Assembly: GCA_003612485.1 (NCBI GenBank)
Contig: RAZA01000011.1
Coordinates: 1 to 64,000 of the forward strand
Reading direction: 5' to 3'
Length of the DNA stretch: 64,000 nt
Source of the DNA: a bacterium D16-50
Lineage (GTDB): Bacteria > Bacillota > Clostridia > Lachnospirales > Lachnospiraceae
In this document: one piece after another, positions 45,741-54,724 of the stretch
How positions within the stretch are numbered: position 1 is the stretch's first letter
Layout: each line of letters opens with the position of its first letter
Position numbers and translations under genes: made by a program
The notes under the pieces: generated by a model
Told to the model about the DNA's origin: nothing
Seen by the model: only the letters and a program-made list of their open reading frames with translations
The model's database searches: none

Positions 45741-47201
45741 TTGAGGACAAGTACAAACGAAAAAAGGATAAGACATCGGGAGGGCTTCAAGAGGCTGATC
45801 AATATGGGACTCTCGGCCATATGTCTGGGACTGGAGATCGGGATTTTCGCGCATCACTGGCTGGTGGACTTTCAGTTCAGTCTGGTGGGCGACCTGACTA
45901 ACGTGTTCTGGTTCAAGGGACATGTGCTGGAGATAGCCATCTACGGCAGTATTCTGCTGCTGCTTTCCGTCATGTACGGGGGCATGCGTCTGGGCTACCT
46001 GAAAAATGCGGAGATTATATTTTCGCAGGTCTTTTCCACGCTTATGGCAAACATTTTGATCTATGCGGAGCTGTCGGTGATGGCCTTCCAGCTTTTCGTG
46101 CCTCATGTATTCATCACAATGATGATCGAACAGACGCTAGTCATAATCATATACATCAATGTGGCCAATAGGCTTTACCGATTCATTTTTCCGCCCCGGA
46201 GACTGCTGCTGATCCATGGAGACCGATCTATTGAAGGTATCTGCAGTAAATTCGAGAGCCGCGCGGACAAATATCTGATCACCAAGACCGTGCATGTGAA
46301 GGAGGGCGCCGAAGCCATCTGCAGGATGATTCTGGAGTCCTATGAGAGGGATGAGTGCAATGCCGTGGTGATAGGTGATATTTCCGTGGAGGAGAGGACG
46401 CCTCTGATAAAGTTCTGTTACGGGCAGTCCATTCGGGTATACCTGCTGCCTAAGATTTCGGATGTGATATTGATGGGGGCGGAAGAACTGCATGTATTCG
46501 ACAGTCCCATGCTTTTGACCAGAGAATACAGCCTTTCCATAGAACAGCGCTTTATCAAGAGATTCATGGATATTTGTCTGTCGCTGCTGCTGTTATTGAT
46601 CGCTTCGCCCATTATGCTGGTCACGGCTATAGTAATCAAGCTGTATGACGGGGGGCCGGTTCTCTATAAGCAGGTTCGCTGCACCAGAAATCAGAGAGAA
46701 TTCTATATCATGAAATTCCGCAGCATGAAGACGGATGCGGAGAAGGACGGGGTGGCAAGGCTGGCCAGCAAAAATGACAGCCGTGTCACTCCTATAGGGA
46801 AGGTGATCCGGAAGTGCAGGATCGATGAGCTGCCCCAGCTGGTGAACATCCTGAGGGGGGACATGTCCTTCATCGGTCCGAGGCCGGAGAGACCGGAGAT
46901 TATCGCCCAGTACATGGAGGTGATGCCGGAGTTCGCCTACCGCATGAAGGTGAAGGCGGGCCTGGCAGGCTTTGCGCAGGTCTACGGCAAATATAATACT
47001 ACGCCCTATGACAAGCTGAAGCTGGATCTCACCTATATCGAGAACTATACCGTATGGCTGGATATCAAGCTTATGCTTTTGACGCTGAAGATCCTATTCT
47101 GGCCGGACAGCACGGAAGGGATAGACGGCGAGCAGATCACGGCGCTGAGGGAAGAGAAGGAGAGGCAGCGGGCCCTGAATGGCAGAGGGGATGAAGAGTA
47201 G
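45741..47201 (+). CDS. Initiating sugar-phosphate transferase (WbaP/EpsE-type)
   Basis: 486 residues, TTG start behind GGGGAGGA. Four N-terminal membrane segments, a CoA-binding-like middle domain (about 140-260), another membrane helix, then the bacterial sugar transferase domain (from about residue 272): KRFMDICLSLLL, GPVLYKQVR, YIMKFRSMKTDAE, CRIDELPQLVNILRGDMSFIGPRPERPE. It loads the first sugar-1-phosphate on undecaprenyl phosphate, starting exopolysaccharide repeat synthesis. Confidence 0.95.
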   Translation: MRTSTNEKRIRHREGFKRLINMGLSAICLGLEIGIFAHHWLVDFQFSLVGDLTNVFWFKGHVLEIAIYGSILLLLSVMYGGMRLGYLKNAEIIFSQVFSTLMANILIYAELSVMAFQLFVPHVFITMMIEQTLVIIIYINVANRLYRFIFPPRRLLLIHGDRSIEGICSKFESRADKYLITKTVHVKEGAEAICRMILESYERDECNAVVIGDISVEERTPLIKFCYGQSIRVYLLPKISDVILMGAEELHVFDSPMLLTREYSLSIEQRFIKRFMDICLSLLLLLIASPIMLVTAIVIKLYDGGPVLYKQVRCTRNQREFYIMKFRSMKTDAEKDGVARLASKNDSRVTPIGKVIRKCRIDELPQLVNILRGDMSFIGPRPERPEIIAQYMEVMPEFAYRMKVKAGLAGFAQVYGKYNTTPYDKLKLDLTYIENYTVWLDIKLMLLTLKILFWPDSTEGIDGEQITALREEKERQRALNGRGDEE

Positions 47202-47341
47202 CCGCCGGGCGGAGGAGCCTATGAGGGGATATCGGACGTGTCAGGGATGAGGGCAGTATAAGCGACTGTCAGGAGAAAAAGATCTTGTGAGATTTTGGGC
47301 GGATAGAATCGGTAGGAATTAAAGAGGGATAATAGGCGGAG

Positions 47342-47362
47342 GCTCCGCTCTGCGGGGCTTTT
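47342..47362 (+). terminator. Weak terminator/attenuator hairpin
   Basis: GCTCCGC (47342-47348) pairs with GCGGGGC (47352-47358) with one wobble, then four T, 28 bases before the next start. Could trim transcription between the sugar transferase and the Wzz-like gene. Confidence 0.5.
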
Positions 47363-47389
47363 GGCGGGATATATATGGAGGAGACGGAT

Positions 47390-48469
47390 ATGTGGAAGGG
47401 GCATTATGGCAGGGAGCCTTTTGACCTGCGGCTGACCATGCTGCGGATGCTTTATAAGCTGCCGCTGATTCTGGGGCTTACCCTTCTGGGAAGTCTGGTG
47501 CTGGGGGGAGGATATTATGCAAAGAATGTTCTGCTCCGTGGGGAGAGCATGTACAGCGCTGCCTCCCGCTACCGCATAGAATATGCGGTGGAGGAGGAGA
47601 AGGACGTGGGCACGGTATATATCAACCAGATGAGCTGGAACACTTACCTTCGGTCGGATATGTTTCTGGAAAGTTTGAAAGAAAAACTGACAGATATGTC
47701 AAATGATATAGAACTGGGAGAAATAGATGTTTCCCGGTTGGGGGATTCGCTTGAGGCGGTAGTGGAGTCGGACCTGAGGCTGCTGACTGTCGTGGTCTCC
47801 ACAAAGAGTCCGGAAAGGAGCGTGCAGATTGCCGAGGCTGTGGAGGCGGTCTTGACGGGAGGCTTTGCGGAGGAGATCCGAGAGATCGAAACAATAAAGG
47901 TAATAGAGGCAGGAAATAGCGCGAACGAAGTGGTTCCCGACGTGAGGGTGGGGAGGGCGTTTGCCCTGAGCGCGGTGCTGTCCTGCTTTTTTGCGGTGTT
48001 GATTCTGCTGCTGAAGGAGACCGGGGACGACGGCGTCTGGCTGCCTTCGACTCTGTGGAAGAGGTACGGCCTGAGGGCAGCGGGCACTTTGGAGAGCAAG
48101 GAGCTTCGGGAGAACATGGGGTATTTTTTCTCCCAGAGCAGTGGGGCCGTGGCTGTGTGCGGCTGTCAGGAGGACATAGATACCTCGAAGGTGTTGGAAA
48201 GCCTTAAGCTAAAATGCCCTGAGACGGTAAGCGGGGAGTGGTTTGCAGTGCCGGAAGCCCCCTTCGGTGAAGGCGTATGTCATAAGCTTCGGGAGGCGAA
48301 GGGTATTTTGCTGGTGGTGCGGGCCGGGAGTCATACGGGCAGGCGGCTGGAGCGAGTGCTGGAGTATCTGGAGCAGCAGGACTGTCAGGTGACGGCGGCG
48401 CTGCTCTGGGACGCGGACGAGAGGCTGATTCGCAGATATTATTTTCTCAGGGGCACAGACCGTCCATGA
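47390..48469 (+). CDS. Wzz/CapA-like chain-length protein with P-loop-less kinase-like tail
   Basis: 359 residues; ATG at 47390 behind GGAGGAG with six-base spacing, better than the ATG at 47375. Two membrane segments near residues 27-47 and ~190-207 bracket an extracytoplasmic loop, as in polysaccharide co-polymerases. The C-terminal ~130 residues (AVAVCGCQEDIDTSKVLESLKLKCPE..., ILLVVRAGSHTGRRLERVLEYLEQQDCQVTAALLW) follow the beta-alpha pattern of BY-kinases (CpsD) but have no Walker A, Walker B or Tyr cluster. Probably controls chain length with a degenerate, non-catalytic partner domain fused on. Confidence 0.75.
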   Translation: MWKGHYGREPFDLRLTMLRMLYKLPLILGLTLLGSLVLGGGYYAKNVLLRGESMYSAASRYRIEYAVEEEKDVGTVYINQMSWNTYLRSDMFLESLKEKLTDMSNDIELGEIDVSRLGDSLEAVVESDLRLLTVVVSTKSPERSVQIAEAVEAVLTGGFAEEIREIETIKVIEAGNSANEVVPDVRVGRAFALSAVLSCFFAVLILLLKETGDDGVWLPSTLWKRYGLRAAGTLESKELRENMGYFFSQSSGAVAVCGCQEDIDTSKVLESLKLKCPETVSGEWFAVPEAPFGEGVCHKLREAKGILLVVRAGSHTGRRLERVLEYLEQQDCQVTAALLWDADERLIRRYYFLRGTDRP

Positions 48470-48551
48470 GGACATGAAAAGGCATATCATGGGGCAGGCG
48501 GCTTATGATGGAGGGCATCATAGGAAGGCGGATCATGGGAAAGGATAGTCT

Positions 48552-49337
48552 ATGAAGGTTCAGGTGCTGGCTTCGGTGATGAACGAGGAGCCGAAAGCGC
48601 TGGCAGGCAGGATGATGCTGGAGTCGGACGCGGTGATCATCAATCAGTGCGATAGGTTGGACTATGAGGAGGTAGAGTGGAAAGGGCATCGTCTCAGGTT
48701 CTGCTCCTTTCCGGAGAGAGGAGTGGGCAGGAGCCGCAACGAGGCCATTCTGCGGGCAGATGGGGATATCTGCCTTTTTTCGGATGGGGATATCGTCTAC
48801 GAGCCGGGGTACAGCGAGGCCATTGCGGCGGAATTTATCCGCAGACCTGATGCAGATATGATACTTTTCAATGTTATGGTGGAAGAAGAGCGCCGCACAT
48901 ATTGGATCACAGAGCGAAAGAGGGTTCATTGGTACAACTGCGGCAGGTATGGGGCGGTGAGCTTCGCAGTGCGCAGGGAGAGCCTGCTTTCCTCCAGAGT
49001 AATGTTTTCTCTGCTGTTTGGCGGCGGAGCAAGGTACAGCAACGGGGAGGACAGCCTTTTTCTCAAGGAGTTCATGGACAAGGGGTACAAGGTGTATACA
49101 GCGCCTGTGACCATTGCCAGAGAGATCGGGGGGGATTCCACCTGGTTCAAGGGGTATGACGAGAAATTCTTCCGGGACAGAGGAGTGCTGTACCGGCAGC
49201 TTTACGGCAGGCTCCATGGCCTGATGGCGCTGCGTTTTTTGCTTGCCCATAGGGAGAAGCTTTGTGGGGAAGTGCCGCTTAAGCAGGCTTACCGATGGAT
49301 GATGGGAGCTGGGAAGAACTGTCGGTCTGCGCAATAG
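48552..49337 (+). CDS. Glycosyltransferase-like protein, GT-A fold
   Basis: 261 residues, ATG behind GGGAAAGGA. Starts MKVQVLASVMNEEP and has GVGRSRNEAILRADGDICLFSDGDIVYEPGY, in which SDGD is the likely DxD donor-binding site. No membrane segment. A divergent family 2 transferase working on the exopolysaccharide repeat; sugar unknown. Confidence 0.8.
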   Translation: MKVQVLASVMNEEPKALAGRMMLESDAVIINQCDRLDYEEVEWKGHRLRFCSFPERGVGRSRNEAILRADGDICLFSDGDIVYEPGYSEAIAAEFIRRPDADMILFNVMVEEERRTYWITERKRVHWYNCGRYGAVSFAVRRESLLSSRVMFSLLFGGGARYSNGEDSLFLKEFMDKGYKVYTAPVTIAREIGGDSTWFKGYDEKFFRDRGVLYRQLYGRLHGLMALRFLLAHREKLCGEVPLKQAYRWMMGAGKNCRSAQ

Positions 49338-49392
49338 GGAGATGGCCGGGAGAAAAGGGTATGGCCGATCTGCATGACGGCCGGGAGGCAGT

Positions 49393-50565
49393 ATGGAGTG
49401 GAGCGCTTTGGTCTATGTGGCGCTGGCGGCGGCAGTGGTGGCGCTGGGGCTTTGCGTGGAGAATAAGGAATATGTGCAGGCTGCCGTGGAGGGCGGCAGG
49501 GCGTTTGGATGCCGGCCTACGGAGAGGCGGCAGGCGAGGAATAGGATAGCGGCCATAGGAATCTACTGCCTTTTGACAGGAGTGTCAGCTTGCAGGATCG
49601 CTGTGGGCAATGATTATTGGGTGTACCGGGACAATTTCAAGCTGATCGCACAAGAGCGGCATGTGGCATCGGAATTTGGCTTCAACTATATTGTGAAATG
49701 GCTGCAGGAGCTTTTCGGCTATGACAATTATCTGCCGGTTTTCGCCTTTTTTTCCATAATAACAGTGTTTTTTTTCGTGAAGGCTCTGTTGGACCAAGGG
49801 AGCCGTTTCGCGTTCTCCCTCTACCTGCTGATGATGGGAGGATATTATTTCAACAGCCTTAACTCGGTGAGATACTATCTCGCTCTTGCCATTGCGCTTT
49901 ATTCTATGAAATATGTGCTGCGGGGCGAATATGGGAAATTTCTGCTGTGGATCTTGGCGGGGGCCATGTTCCACAAGTCGATTCTATTGGTGGTTCCGGT
50001 GTATCTTGCCGCCCGGTTTCTGGCGGCGGTTCGTTTAAAAAAATGGCATTATGGGCTGGGGGGGCTTTTTCTTCTGTCTTTGATATTCGGGCAGCAGCTG
50101 TATAGGGAGATTATTTTCTACTTCTACCCATATTATCGGGATTCCATGTTTGACGACGGACAACTGTCCTATGCCAATATACTGAAATGTGTGGGCGCTC
50201 TGGGGCTTTGCGTCCTATGCTGGCGCGGGAGTCTGGCCGGCAAACAGAGGGAGGACGGCGCCGGGAAGACTTTTGGGGGAAGGCTTCTGGCCAGAAGGTT
50301 CTATTTTTTTCTGAACTTGTTCGGACTGGTGGTGTACTGCTGCGGGTCCTTTATTCCCGAAGTGTCCAGAGTGGGGTATTATATGATTGTCTCCCAGATT
50401 TTTCTGCTGCCGGAGTTGCTGGGAGAGATGTCCTGCAGATGGCTGCGCAGGCTCTGCACCGCAGGGGTGGCCGCTGCTTTCGGCGCATATTTTGTCCTGA
50501 TGCTTCGGGGAATGTACGCGGTGGACGTGAGGCTGCTGCCCTATCTGAACTGGATCTTTAATTAG
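49393..50565 (+). CDS. EpsG-like polysaccharide polymerase
   Basis: 390 residues, ATG behind GGGAGG. About ten membrane segments. The EpsG/Wzy-type features are RIAVGNDYWVYRDNF in the first outside loop, GYYFNSLNSVRYYLALAI and AMFHKSILLVVPVYLAAR. EpsG proteins polymerise or help export repeat units outside the membrane. It lies between glycosyltransferase genes with short gaps, in the middle of the locus. Confidence 0.87.
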   Translation: MEWSALVYVALAAAVVALGLCVENKEYVQAAVEGGRAFGCRPTERRQARNRIAAIGIYCLLTGVSACRIAVGNDYWVYRDNFKLIAQERHVASEFGFNYIVKWLQELFGYDNYLPVFAFFSIITVFFFVKALLDQGSRFAFSLYLLMMGGYYFNSLNSVRYYLALAIALYSMKYVLRGEYGKFLLWILAGAMFHKSILLVVPVYLAARFLAAVRLKKWHYGLGGLFLLSLIFGQQLYREIIFYFYPYYRDSMFDDGQLSYANILKCVGALGLCVLCWRGSLAGKQREDGAGKTFGGRLLARRFYFFLNLFGLVVYCCGSFIPEVSRVGYYMIVSQIFLLPELLGEMSCRWLRRLCTAGVAAAFGAYFVLMLRGMYAVDVRLLPYLNWIFN

Positions 50566-50621
50566 CATGAGGGCTTTCAAAAGAAAGAAGGTCTGCGGAA
50601 GGCCGCAGCCGGGAGGAGAGC

Positions 50622-52076
50622 ATGAAGGTATTGTGGCTGTGCAACATGATGCTGCCGGTGATAGCCGGACATATGGGGCAGGAGGGAACCAACAAGGAGG
50701 GCTGGGTCAGCGGCATGGCAGAGGCAGTGCTGGCGGACCAGAGCGGAAACGGCATCGTTCTTTCTGTGGCCTTTCCCATGCAGAGTATGCCGGAGGGAGC
50801 GGAGGGCGCCTGCTGTCAGGGAAGAATATCTCAGGAGGGGATGGCGGCCTTTGATTATTATGGCTTCTTGGAGGATGTTAGAAATCCCGAAAAATATGAT
50901 GAAGGTCTGGAACAAATCCTGAAAAATATCGTCGATAGAGTGAAGCCGGATATCGTGCATTGTTTCGGCACGGAGTATCCTCATACGCTTGCCATGTGCA
51001 GAATTTTTCCGCGCAAGGACAGGCTGCTGTTGGGGCTTCAGGGGCTCTGCACTTTGTATGCGGAGGCATATTTTGCAGATCTGCCCAAAAAGGTCGTAGG
51101 TTCTGTGACCTTCAGGGACTGGCTGAAAAGAGACAGCATCCGGCAGCAGAAGGAAAAGTTCACCTGCCGGGGGCGCATGGAGAGGGAGGCCGTCGCATTG
51201 GCGGGGAATGTCACCGGGCGTACCCAATGGGACAAGGCCGGCGCATATGCCTGGAATCCCGAGGCCAAATATCATTTCATGAACGAAAGCCTTCGGAGGG
51301 AATTTTATGGGCCGGTGTGGCAGAAGGAAAAGACAGTTTCCCATTCTATATTTTTGAGTCAGGGGGATTATCCTCTGAAGGGTCTTCACTATATGCTGCT
51401 TGCGCTGCCAAAGATCCTGAAGGTATATCCTGACGTAAAGGTGTATGTAGCAGGCAACAGCATCGTGGAGTACGGCACCTGGAAGCAGAAGCTGAAGATA
51501 TCCGCCTATGGGAAGTATCTGCGCAGGCTGATTTCCCAGAACTGTCTGGAGGGCAAGGTAGTCTTTCTGGGAAAGCTGGATGCGGGACAGATGCGGGACA
51601 GATATCTTCAGAGCAGCCTTTTCGTGTGCTGCTCCGCCATGGAGAATTCTCCTAACTCTTTGGGAGAGGCCATGCTTTTAGGTATGCCCTGTGTCAGCGG
51701 GGCGGTGGGAGGCATTGCAAGCATCTTCAGAGGCGGAGAGGACGGGATCCTTTATGAGGGGGCTCCGGCGGAGGAGAACGAGAGCCAAGCTGCAGCAGAA
51801 GGCTGCGGTCCGGACAGCCCGGAGGAAAGCAGGGGCGCAGGCAGGGGGAAGAATTCTGAGGGCGGCAAGAGGCCGGAGGGAAACGGAGGGCCAAAAGGAG
51901 CAAAAGGCAGGCTGGAAGCGGTGGCCGGAAATCTTGCAGCGGCTGTCCTTGGGATGTGGCAGGATCCGCAGAAGGCGGGGGAATACTGCCGCAATGCCAG
52001 AAGCCATGCGCTGGAGACCCATGACAGAGAGAAAAATTACCGGAGACTGGTGGAGATATATGAAGAGATCCTTTAA
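50622..52076 (+). CDS. Glycosyltransferase, GT4/GT-B fold
   Basis: 484 residues, ATG behind GGGAGGAGAG. N-terminal Rossmann-like half (MKVLWLCNMMLPVI..., PDIVHCFGTEYPHT) and C-terminal half with SLGEAMLLGMPCVSGAVGGIASIFRGGEDGILYE, the donor-binding E-x7-E region of family 4. A hydrophilic low-complexity insertion (about residues 385-430, 51770-51910) interrupts the C-terminal domain after ILYEGAP. Its end overlaps the next gene by 17 bases. Confidence 0.9.
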   Translation: MKVLWLCNMMLPVIAGHMGQEGTNKEGWVSGMAEAVLADQSGNGIVLSVAFPMQSMPEGAEGACCQGRISQEGMAAFDYYGFLEDVRNPEKYDEGLEQILKNIVDRVKPDIVHCFGTEYPHTLAMCRIFPRKDRLLLGLQGLCTLYAEAYFADLPKKVVGSVTFRDWLKRDSIRQQKEKFTCRGRMEREAVALAGNVTGRTQWDKAGAYAWNPEAKYHFMNESLRREFYGPVWQKEKTVSHSIFLSQGDYPLKGLHYMLLALPKILKVYPDVKVYVAGNSIVEYGTWKQKLKISAYGKYLRRLISQNCLEGKVVFLGKLDAGQMRDRYLQSSLFVCCSAMENSPNSLGEAMLLGMPCVSGAVGGIASIFRGGEDGILYEGAPAEENESQAAAEGCGPDSPEESRGAGRGKNSEGGKRPEGNGGPKGAKGRLEAVAGNLAAAVLGMWQDPQKAGEYCRNARSHALETHDREKNYRRLVEIYEEIL

Positions 52077-53397
52077 CGTAGTGTTTGTGTCCAATTACAT
52101 CAATCATCATCAGATACCCTTCTGCAACGCCATGTTCCGCCTGCTGGAGGGACGCTTTCTTTTTATACAGACAGAGGTCATGGAAGAGGAACGGGTGCGC
52201 ATGGGCTGGCATGAGAAGCAGAGGCCGGCCTATGTGAAGTGTTTCTACGAGGAGGAGGAATTCTGCCGGAAGGAGATCTGCGACTGCGATATTTTGCTGT
52301 TCGGAGGAACGGATGAGGAGTGTTACGTTAGAGAGAGGCTGGAAGCGGGCAGGCCCATTGTGCGGTATAGCGAGAGGCTATACAAGACTGGGCAGTGGAA
52401 GGCCGTGTCCCCCAGAGGACTGAGAAAAAAATATCAGGATCATACCAGATACCGCAGGGGGCCGGTTTACCTACTCTGCTCGGGAGCGTATGTCGCAGGC
52501 GACTTCCGCATTGTGGGGGCCTATCCGGACAAGATGTACTGCTGGGGATATTTCCCGGAGACCAGACGCTATGACTTGGACAAGCTGATGGAGGAGAAGG
52601 GACATAAAGGGGCGGAACCGAGCAAAGACAAGTGCGTCGCTTGGGAGCGGACGGGGGACGGTCGTACCGTGCCCGGACAGCAGGAAAGCGGCGGGGAAAT
52701 AGGGAACGGAAGAACTCCCGCTTTGCTGTGGGCGGCCAGAATGATTCATTGGAAGCATCCGGAGCTGGCGGTGGAGACAGCCAGACATTTAAAGGAGAAG
52801 GGGCTTTCCTTTCACATGAACATCATCGGAGATGGGGAGCTGCGCCCGAGGATGGAGGAGCTGGCAGAGCGCTACGGGCTGGGGGAACTGGTGAGCTTTT
52901 GCGGCTTTCAGTCTCCGGAGGCGGTGCGGCAGTATATGGAAAAGTCGGATATCTTTCTTTTTACCAGCGACAGGCAGGAGGGCTGGGGGGCGGTGGCCAA
53001 TGAGGCCATGAACAGCGGCTGCGCTCTTGTGGCAGGACATATGATCGGTGCGGTTCCCTTTCTGGTGAAAAACGGCGAGAACGGTTTTGTCTATGAGGAG
53101 GGAAAGCCTGAGCAGCTCTTTGCCCTGACGGAGACATTGGTGAGGGACAAGGATCTGTGCAGGAGAATGGGCAGAAGCGCCTATGAGACCATAGTGGGGG
53201 CATGGAACGCGGAATATGCAGCGGAGAGCCTGATTAAGCTGATGGAGAGGATTCTGGAGAGATCCGGGGAGGACGTTAACCTTTGCAGGGCGGAGGACGA
53301 TCTGAGGCTGTTGCCCTGTGCCCCTGCGCCGGTGCTCTGGGAACAGAGCGCCCGCAGACAGACAAGGCGGGAGTGGAAAGAGAGGAATCGGAAATGA
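52060..53397 (+). CDS. Glycosyltransferase, GT4-type
   Basis: 445 residues. ATG at 52060 near GGTGGAG, inside the end of the previous gene. First half VVFVSNYINHHQIPFCNAM...; second half LLWAARMIHWKHPELAVETA, IIGDGELRP, SFCGFQSPEAVRQYM, and the donor site region SDRQEGWGAVANEAMNSGCALVAG. A hydrophilic insertion (about 52600-52720) precedes the second half. The stop overlaps the next ATG. Probably another sugar-adding step of the same polymer. Confidence 0.9.
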   Translation: MKRSFNVVFVSNYINHHQIPFCNAMFRLLEGRFLFIQTEVMEEERVRMGWHEKQRPAYVKCFYEEEEFCRKEICDCDILLFGGTDEECYVRERLEAGRPIVRYSERLYKTGQWKAVSPRGLRKKYQDHTRYRRGPVYLLCSGAYVAGDFRIVGAYPDKMYCWGYFPETRRYDLDKLMEEKGHKGAEPSKDKCVAWERTGDGRTVPGQQESGGEIGNGRTPALLWAARMIHWKHPELAVETARHLKEKGLSFHMNIIGDGELRPRMEELAERYGLGELVSFCGFQSPEAVRQYMEKSDIFLFTSDRQEGWGAVANEAMNSGCALVAGHMIGAVPFLVKNGENGFVYEEGKPEQLFALTETLVRDKDLCRRMGRSAYETIVGAWNAEYAAESLIKLMERILERSGEDVNLCRAEDDLRLLPCAPAPVLWEQSARRQTRREWKERNRK

Positions 53398-54380
53398 GCA
53401 GGAATCCATTGATTACGGTCATTGTGCCGGTCTATAACATTCTTGACTATCTGCCCAGATGCGTGCATTCCATCACTGCCCAGACCTACGGCAATCTTGA
53501 GATCATCTTGGTAGACGACGGATCTACGGACGGCACGGGAGAGCTGTGCGACAGGCTGGCTCAGGAGGATGGGCGTATCAGCGTATACCATAAGGAAAAC
53601 GGAGGCTCTTCCTCCGCGCGGAATCTGGCGCTGGAAAAGGCAGGGGGGGAGTATGTGGGGTTCGTGGACAGCGACGACTATATAGACCCTCATATGTATC
53701 AGCGCCTGATGGAGGCCATAGGGACGTTTCAGGTGTCTGCGGCCCAGATCGGAAGGGACGAGACGGATGAAAAGGGGAATCTTCTGCCTGATATCTGTGT
53801 GCCGCCCAAGGAAGCGGCAGTCATAGACAGCAGCGATTTTTTGAAGGAGCTGCTGCTCCATAGGGGCGACTGCTCTTTCTGCACCAAGCTGATACGGCGT
53901 GAGCTGTTTCCCAAGGATGCATTTCCGGTGGGAAAGCTAAACGAAGACTTTAATCTCCTGATCCGGATGCTGCCCCAAATAGGCAGGCTGGCATCTCTGC
54001 CGGAGCAGGATTATCATGTATTTTATAGAATTGGGAGCAATTCCCGGAAGGCGGAAAAATCTAATTTCTCGCCGGTTTTTGGGGACTGTGTGGACAATGC
54101 GGACATGGTGGGGGAAATTGTAAAGAGAGACTATCCCCGGCTTGGGGACGTGGCGTTTCGGTTCGGCATTTTTCAGCGGCTGGAGTATTTGCTGCATATT
54201 CCCATAGCACAGATGCGGCGGGACAATGCCATGTATCGCAGAATAGTCGCATACATGCGGAAAAACTGGGCCAGATCCATGAGAAATCCGATTTTGACTA
54301 AAAAAAACAAAGTATATCATACCTTATTTGCCATAGCGCCCAAAGGCATCAGGCAGCTGCACAGTGTACTGCGCCGGTGA
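53394..54380 (+). CDS. Glycosyltransferase family 2
   Basis: 328 residues, ATG overlapping the previous stop, with AGAGGAA upstream. GT-A domain: ITVIVPVYNILDYL, LVDDGSTDGTGE, SSSARNLALEKAGGEYVGFVDSDDY with D-x-D as DSDD, followed by a C-terminal helical part. Soluble. Part of the tightly packed run of transferases from 49.4 kb. Confidence 0.93.
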   Translation: MSRNPLITVIVPVYNILDYLPRCVHSITAQTYGNLEIILVDDGSTDGTGELCDRLAQEDGRISVYHKENGGSSSARNLALEKAGGEYVGFVDSDDYIDPHMYQRLMEAIGTFQVSAAQIGRDETDEKGNLLPDICVPPKEAAVIDSSDFLKELLLHRGDCSFCTKLIRRELFPKDAFPVGKLNEDFNLLIRMLPQIGRLASLPEQDYHVFYRIGSNSRKAEKSNFSPVFGDCVDNADMVGEIVKRDYPRLGDVAFRFGIFQRLEYLLHIPIAQMRRDNAMYRRIVAYMRKNWARSMRNPILTKKNKVYHTLFAIAPKGIRQLHSVLRR

Positions 54381-54560
54381 TAGGCGGGGATGAAAAGCGG
54401 GCATACGGTGCAGGCCAAAGCAAGGCCTATAACACCAAAGTAGCAGGGCACAACGGCACAAGAACATGGCGCAGCTTTAGCGCCGGGCGGAAAAGCCGAC
54501 AGACAAGGTCGGAACAAGGGCAGATATGCGGCCTGCCGATACAGCCAGAATCTACCGGTT
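54381..54560 (+). other. GC-rich structured intergenic region
   Basis: Three clear stem-loops lie between the transferase stop and the promoter below: GGTG/CACC (54408-54411, 54434-54437) enclosing AGGCC/GGCCT (54413-54417, 54425-54429); GGCGC/GCGCC (54469-54473, 54481-54485); CCGAC/GTCGG (54497-54501, 54509-54513). None has a T-run. The whole 54381-54724 gap is open in the frame of the next gene, but the encoded residues look non-proteinaceous and a good start lies downstream. Could be a structured RNA or remnant DNA. Confidence 0.4.
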
Positions 54561-54578
54561 TCTTGCGGAATAAATTCA

Positions 54579-54587
54579 TGTTATACT
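54579..54587 (+). promoter_or_regulatory. Extended -10 promoter of the glucosaminidase gene
   Basis: TG at 54579-54580, T, then TATACT (54582-54587): an extended -10 element. -35 region TTTCTT is weak. Leader would be about 130 bases, without a recognisable riboswitch. Confidence 0.55.
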
Positions 54588-54724
54588 GTGGCATGGCGAT
54601 GAGGAAGAGTGAGGGCATTAAACAGAGCGGGCTGTATTTTCACAGTTCGTTTCCCCTGAGACGTACTGGGGGAAGCTTGTTGGAAACAAGAGGGTTTGTT
54701 AGTAGCAGGCGGAGGAGAGTGTTT

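Noticed and set aside
51691-52059. N-terminal extension of the GT4 gene starting at 52060
   Set aside because: It lies fully inside the preceding transferase in another frame and has basic low-complexity sequence; the family N-terminus (VVFVSNYINHHQ) begins at 52060.
54390-54470. c-di-GMP-I riboswitch
   Set aside because: CAAAGC, GGCC and GTAGCAGGG words appear in a similar order, but the first paired helix with its tetraloop cannot be formed and the conserved core does not line up.
54377-54724. N-terminal extension of the hydrolase gene
   Set aside because: The frame is open, but a strong ribosome binding site and typical signal peptide begin at 54725, and the upstream residues show no domain or signal peptide.
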